From contig NZ_KB905822.1 in assembly GCF_000381025.1 (NCBI RefSeq), positions 1-64,000 of the forward strand: a stretch of 64,000 bases of DNA. Direction: 5' to 3'. The stretch comes from Streptomyces sulphureus DSM 40104 (lineage in GTDB: Bacteria > Actinomycetota > Actinomycetes > Streptomycetales > Streptomycetaceae). The position numbers and the translations under genes were made by a program. Each line of letters opens with the position of its first letter. Positions within the stretch are counted from its first letter, which is position 1. The notes under the pieces were generated by a model that was not told where the DNA came from, made no database searches, and saw only the letters and a program-made list of their open reading frames with translations. Positions 62,237-64,000 of this stretch are shown here, in pieces.

Positions 62237-62557
62237 AGCCGCAGCCTAGTGGGTACCCACTGCGCGAGTGGATCAAGGTCGCGCGATCGGCGTTTTCGCA
62301 GGTCAACTCACCGAAATTCCGTGAATACACAGCCCCCAAATGTGTTTTCCCAAGGCAACTTGTGGAATGATGTATGTAGATCAACAAACCACACCACACA
62401 GCCCCAAGGAGCCACCGAAGTCCTGAGCATCGACGCCACGTGGTGCGAGACGGCCGCCATCGTCGACGCGGTCATGGCGGCCCGCCGCGCACTCTGACCA
62501 CCCCCGAGGCGGGGCCAACCGGCCCCGCCCACCCACCCCCAGAAGGAGACCCGCCAC
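62237..62557. other. Regulatory spacer, possible micro-gene
   Basis: The 320 bases hold operator copy 3 and little else. AAGGAG at 62405 is followed by a 25-codon frame ending at 62497 (...LSIDATWCETAAIVDAVMAARRAL) but no ATG, GTG or TTG stands at the right place, so translation is doubtful. A 5' region GTGGGTACCCAC (62250-62261) is a palindrome next to the leftward gene start. Confidence 0.45.
62349..62371 (+). promoter_or_regulatory. Shared operator/promoter, degenerate copy 3
   Basis: TTTTCCCAAGGCAACTTGTGG keeps the left arm CCCAAG and most of the right (CTTG-TGG), followed by AATGAT at the -10 position (62366-62371). It precedes the DUF3560 gene. Confidence 0.68.
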
Positions 62558-64000
62558 ATGGCGGCCATCAGCATCACCCACACCCGGGCGGACGGAACGC
62601 TCATCACCGACTCCGTGAAGGGAGACGGTGTCTGGGAGATCGTCCGTAGCCACGGGTTCCGCCCGTTCCGCTCCATCGGGGCGCTCGGCATCCCACGCTC
62701 CCGCGACAAGGAAGCGGACACCTGGAGGATCAACCGCGCGAAGCAAGCACTGGAGGCGGCCGGCCACGAGGTGACCGTCGAGATCAAGGAGGAGGTGCGC
62801 CGAACCTTCGCGGAGGCCGAGGCCGACCGCGTCGAGCGCGCCGAGGACCGCGCCGAACGGTTCAGCGACCGCGCGGGCCGGGCAGCCGCCTCGGCCGACG
62901 CCCGACGTGCCAAGGCGGACCACATCTCGAAGCGGTTCGAGTTCGGCCAGCCGATCCTCGTCGGGCACCACAGCGAGCGCCGCGCCCGCCGGGACCAAGA
63001 GCGTATCCACACGAACATGCGGAAGTCGTTCGAGGAACGCGACCGCGCGGGGTACTTGGCGAACCGGGCCGAGGCGGCCGAGAACTACGAGAAGCACCGC
63101 AACGACCCCATGCGCACCCTCCGGCGCCTGGAGAGGCTTAGGGCCGACCTGCGGGCACACGAGCGTCACAACGGCGACGCGACCGAGGGCCGGCACGCGC
63201 GGGCCATCCAGGATCTCCGGGAGGAGATCACGTACTGGGAGGAGCTGATCGAGAAGGCCAAGGCCGACGGCGTGAAGGTGTGGGGGCCGGACGACTTCGC
63301 CCCCGGCGACTTCGTGCTTGCCCGACGCTCCTGGTACGAGGTGGCCCGGGTCAACCCGAAGACGCTCAGCATCGCGTGGAACTTGCGGCTGGCGCCCATG
63401 GCGGTGATGACGGCCGAGGACGCCACCTTCAACGGGCGGGTCAGCACGCACAGCGCCGACTACACCCAGGTGCAGGCCCGTTGCCCGGGTGAGGCGATGC
63501 GGGCCTTCCTCGCCGACGGGAAGGTGCCCGGCACGAAGTCGGCCCGCGAAGCCAGCGAGGCGACCCCGGCCGACGTCGTCCGCGCAGCCCAGGCGGAAGC
63601 GAAGAAGGCGAGGTCGAAGCCGAAGAAGCGGCGCACCGACCCGAAGATCCCGAAGCGGGTGAGGCTCGAGTGCAGGCTGGGCGCCACCGAGGCGACGGTG
63701 ACGTTCCTGAACGGCAACAGCCAGCCGCACAAGGATCACGAGCCGGTGACGCTCACCGCCCCCGACGGCGAGAAGTACCACCAGGCGACCTGGTCGCGGA
63801 ATCTCCAGAAGCAGTTGGCCGAGTTGCTGGCCGAGCGCGGCTATGGGGTGAGTGGCGAGTGGAAGAGGTGCCGGAGTGCGGGATGGGGTGAGGCCGCCGC
63901 CATCGAGCCTGTCCTGACCACCCCGGCAGTCCCGGCGACACCGAACGGCTCGGCAGAGGAAGACCAGGGCGAGCAGGGGGCGCCCGAGCCGGGCAGCGCT
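62558..64000 (+). CDS. DUF3560-domain protein (3' end outside window)
   Basis: 481 codons are visible from ATG 62558 (AGAAGGAGA upstream) without a stop. The DUF3560 core spans about 75-240: RVERAEDRAERFSDRAGRAAASADARRAKADHISKRFEFGQPILVGHHSERRARRDQERIHTN in part, with the charged coil around it and REEITYWEELIEKAKADG. A second region (about 245-320) contains a beta-rich FAPGDFVLARRSWYEVARVN. DUF3560 proteins are hallmark genes of actinobacterial phages and integrative plasmids. Function unknown; controlled by operator copy 3. Confidence 0.85.
   Translation, partial: MAAISITHTRADGTLITDSVKGDGVWEIVRSHGFRPFRSIGALGIPRSRDKEADTWRINRAKQALEAAGHEVTVEIKEEVRRTFAEAEADRVERAEDRAERFSDRAGRAAASADARRAKADHISKRFEFGQPILVGHHSERRARRDQERIHTNMRKSFEERDRAGYLANRAEAAENYEKHRNDPMRTLRRLERLRADLRAHERHNGDATEGRHARAIQDLREEITYWEELIEKAKADGVKVWGPDDFAPGDFVLARRSWYEVARVNPKTLSIAWNLRLAPMAVMTAEDATFNGRVSTHSADYTQVQARCPGEAMRAFLADGKVPGTKSAREASEATPADVVRAAQAEAKKARSKPKKRRTDPKIPKRVRLECRLGATEATVTFLNGNSQPHKDHEPVTLTAPDGEKYHQATWSRNLQKQLAELLAERGYGVSGEWKRCRSAGWGEAAAIEPVLTTPAVPATPNGSAEEDQGEQGAPEPGSA

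Larger units (their letters stand above)
1150..64000. mobile_element. Element 1: integrative element at bldA (right end not in window)
   Basis: Bounded on the left by bldA and a tyrosine integrase. The native content (1.27-18.54 and 45.84-64.0 kb) is recombination, replication, regulation, many short coupled genes with zinc-ribbon or membrane features, and DUF3560-type genes typical of actinobacterial prophages and integrative plasmids. It is interrupted by element 2. At least 35 kb of native element is visible without any virion structural gene or any FtsK-like transfer ATPase, so its class cannot be settled from this window. Confidence 0.75.

Noticed and set aside
62396..62497. A 25-codon micro-gene after AAGGAG at 62405
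   Set aside because: There is no acceptable start codon at the right distance; retained only as a note in the spacer description.
1150..64000. A second copy of the bldA 3' end (attR)
   Set aside because: I looked for the T-arm/acceptor string and found none inside the window; the right end of element 1 is presumably further right.
1..64000. CRISPR arrays, rRNA genes or further tRNA genes
   Set aside because: No regularly spaced direct repeats, no rRNA-like sequence, and no other cloverleaf were seen.

Overview
The window reads as a Streptomyces chromosome: very high GC, strong third-position GC bias, GTG and TTG starts, translationally coupled genes, a WhiB-family regulator, and a tRNA-Leu with anticodon UAA, which is the developmental tRNA bldA. 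Almost everything to the right of bldA is mobile DNA. Bases 1-1170 are host chromosome: the 5' part of an ABC-transporter ATPase gene (minus strand), a gene-free spacer and bldA.

Element 1 starts at the 3' end of bldA and runs off the right edge. Its left part (1.27-18.54 kb) has a tyrosine integrase, a repressor/regulator switch with CTTGC...GCAAG operators, and a long coupled early operon. That operon encodes a YqaJ-type exonuclease, a RecT annealing protein, a DnaQ-like exonuclease that seems to have lost a motif, a RusA resolvase, a degenerate HNH protein, a WhiB protein, a putative replication initiator with large inverted repeats inside its gene, and many small zinc-binding or membrane proteins. 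The right part (45.84-64.0 kb) has small early-type proteins, a GntR regulator, a membrane/NERD-nuclease block, and genes of the DUF6011/SWIM, DUF6884 and DUF3560 type. No capsid, terminase, relaxase or FtsK/TraB gene is visible, so phage versus conjugative element is unresolved.

Element 2 (about 18.54-45.84 kb) is nested inside element 1. It begins with a recombinase trio arranged like Tn554 (tyrosine recombinase, small XRE protein, large second recombinase). It splits a small membrane-protein gene whose apparent last codons lie at 45.84-45.90 kb. Its cargo is a metal and thiol-stress island: arsenic (arsC, trxB/arsT, arsR, ACR3, ArsO-like), an unexplained cysteine-synthase-like/MFS pair between two DUF6153-type genes, copper-associated lipoproteins and a Csp-type copper storage protein, an organomercurial lyase with MerR but no mercuric reductase, a CstR-controlled persulfide/sulfane-sulfur module, a cadmium/zinc module (CadD, CDF, LspA, CmtR), a methyltransferase, and an ArsR-linked flavoprotein/MFS pair.

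The most unusual signal is in the right arm of element 1. Four stem-loops (one at 49191-49224, three in tandem at 49917-50032) have different stems but the same eight-base loop GGTCGCAC, and both sites lie just upstream of a short gene. A second is a shared promoter/operator, CCCAAG-N4-CTTGGG followed by TATGAT, found at two promoters with a degenerate third copy.
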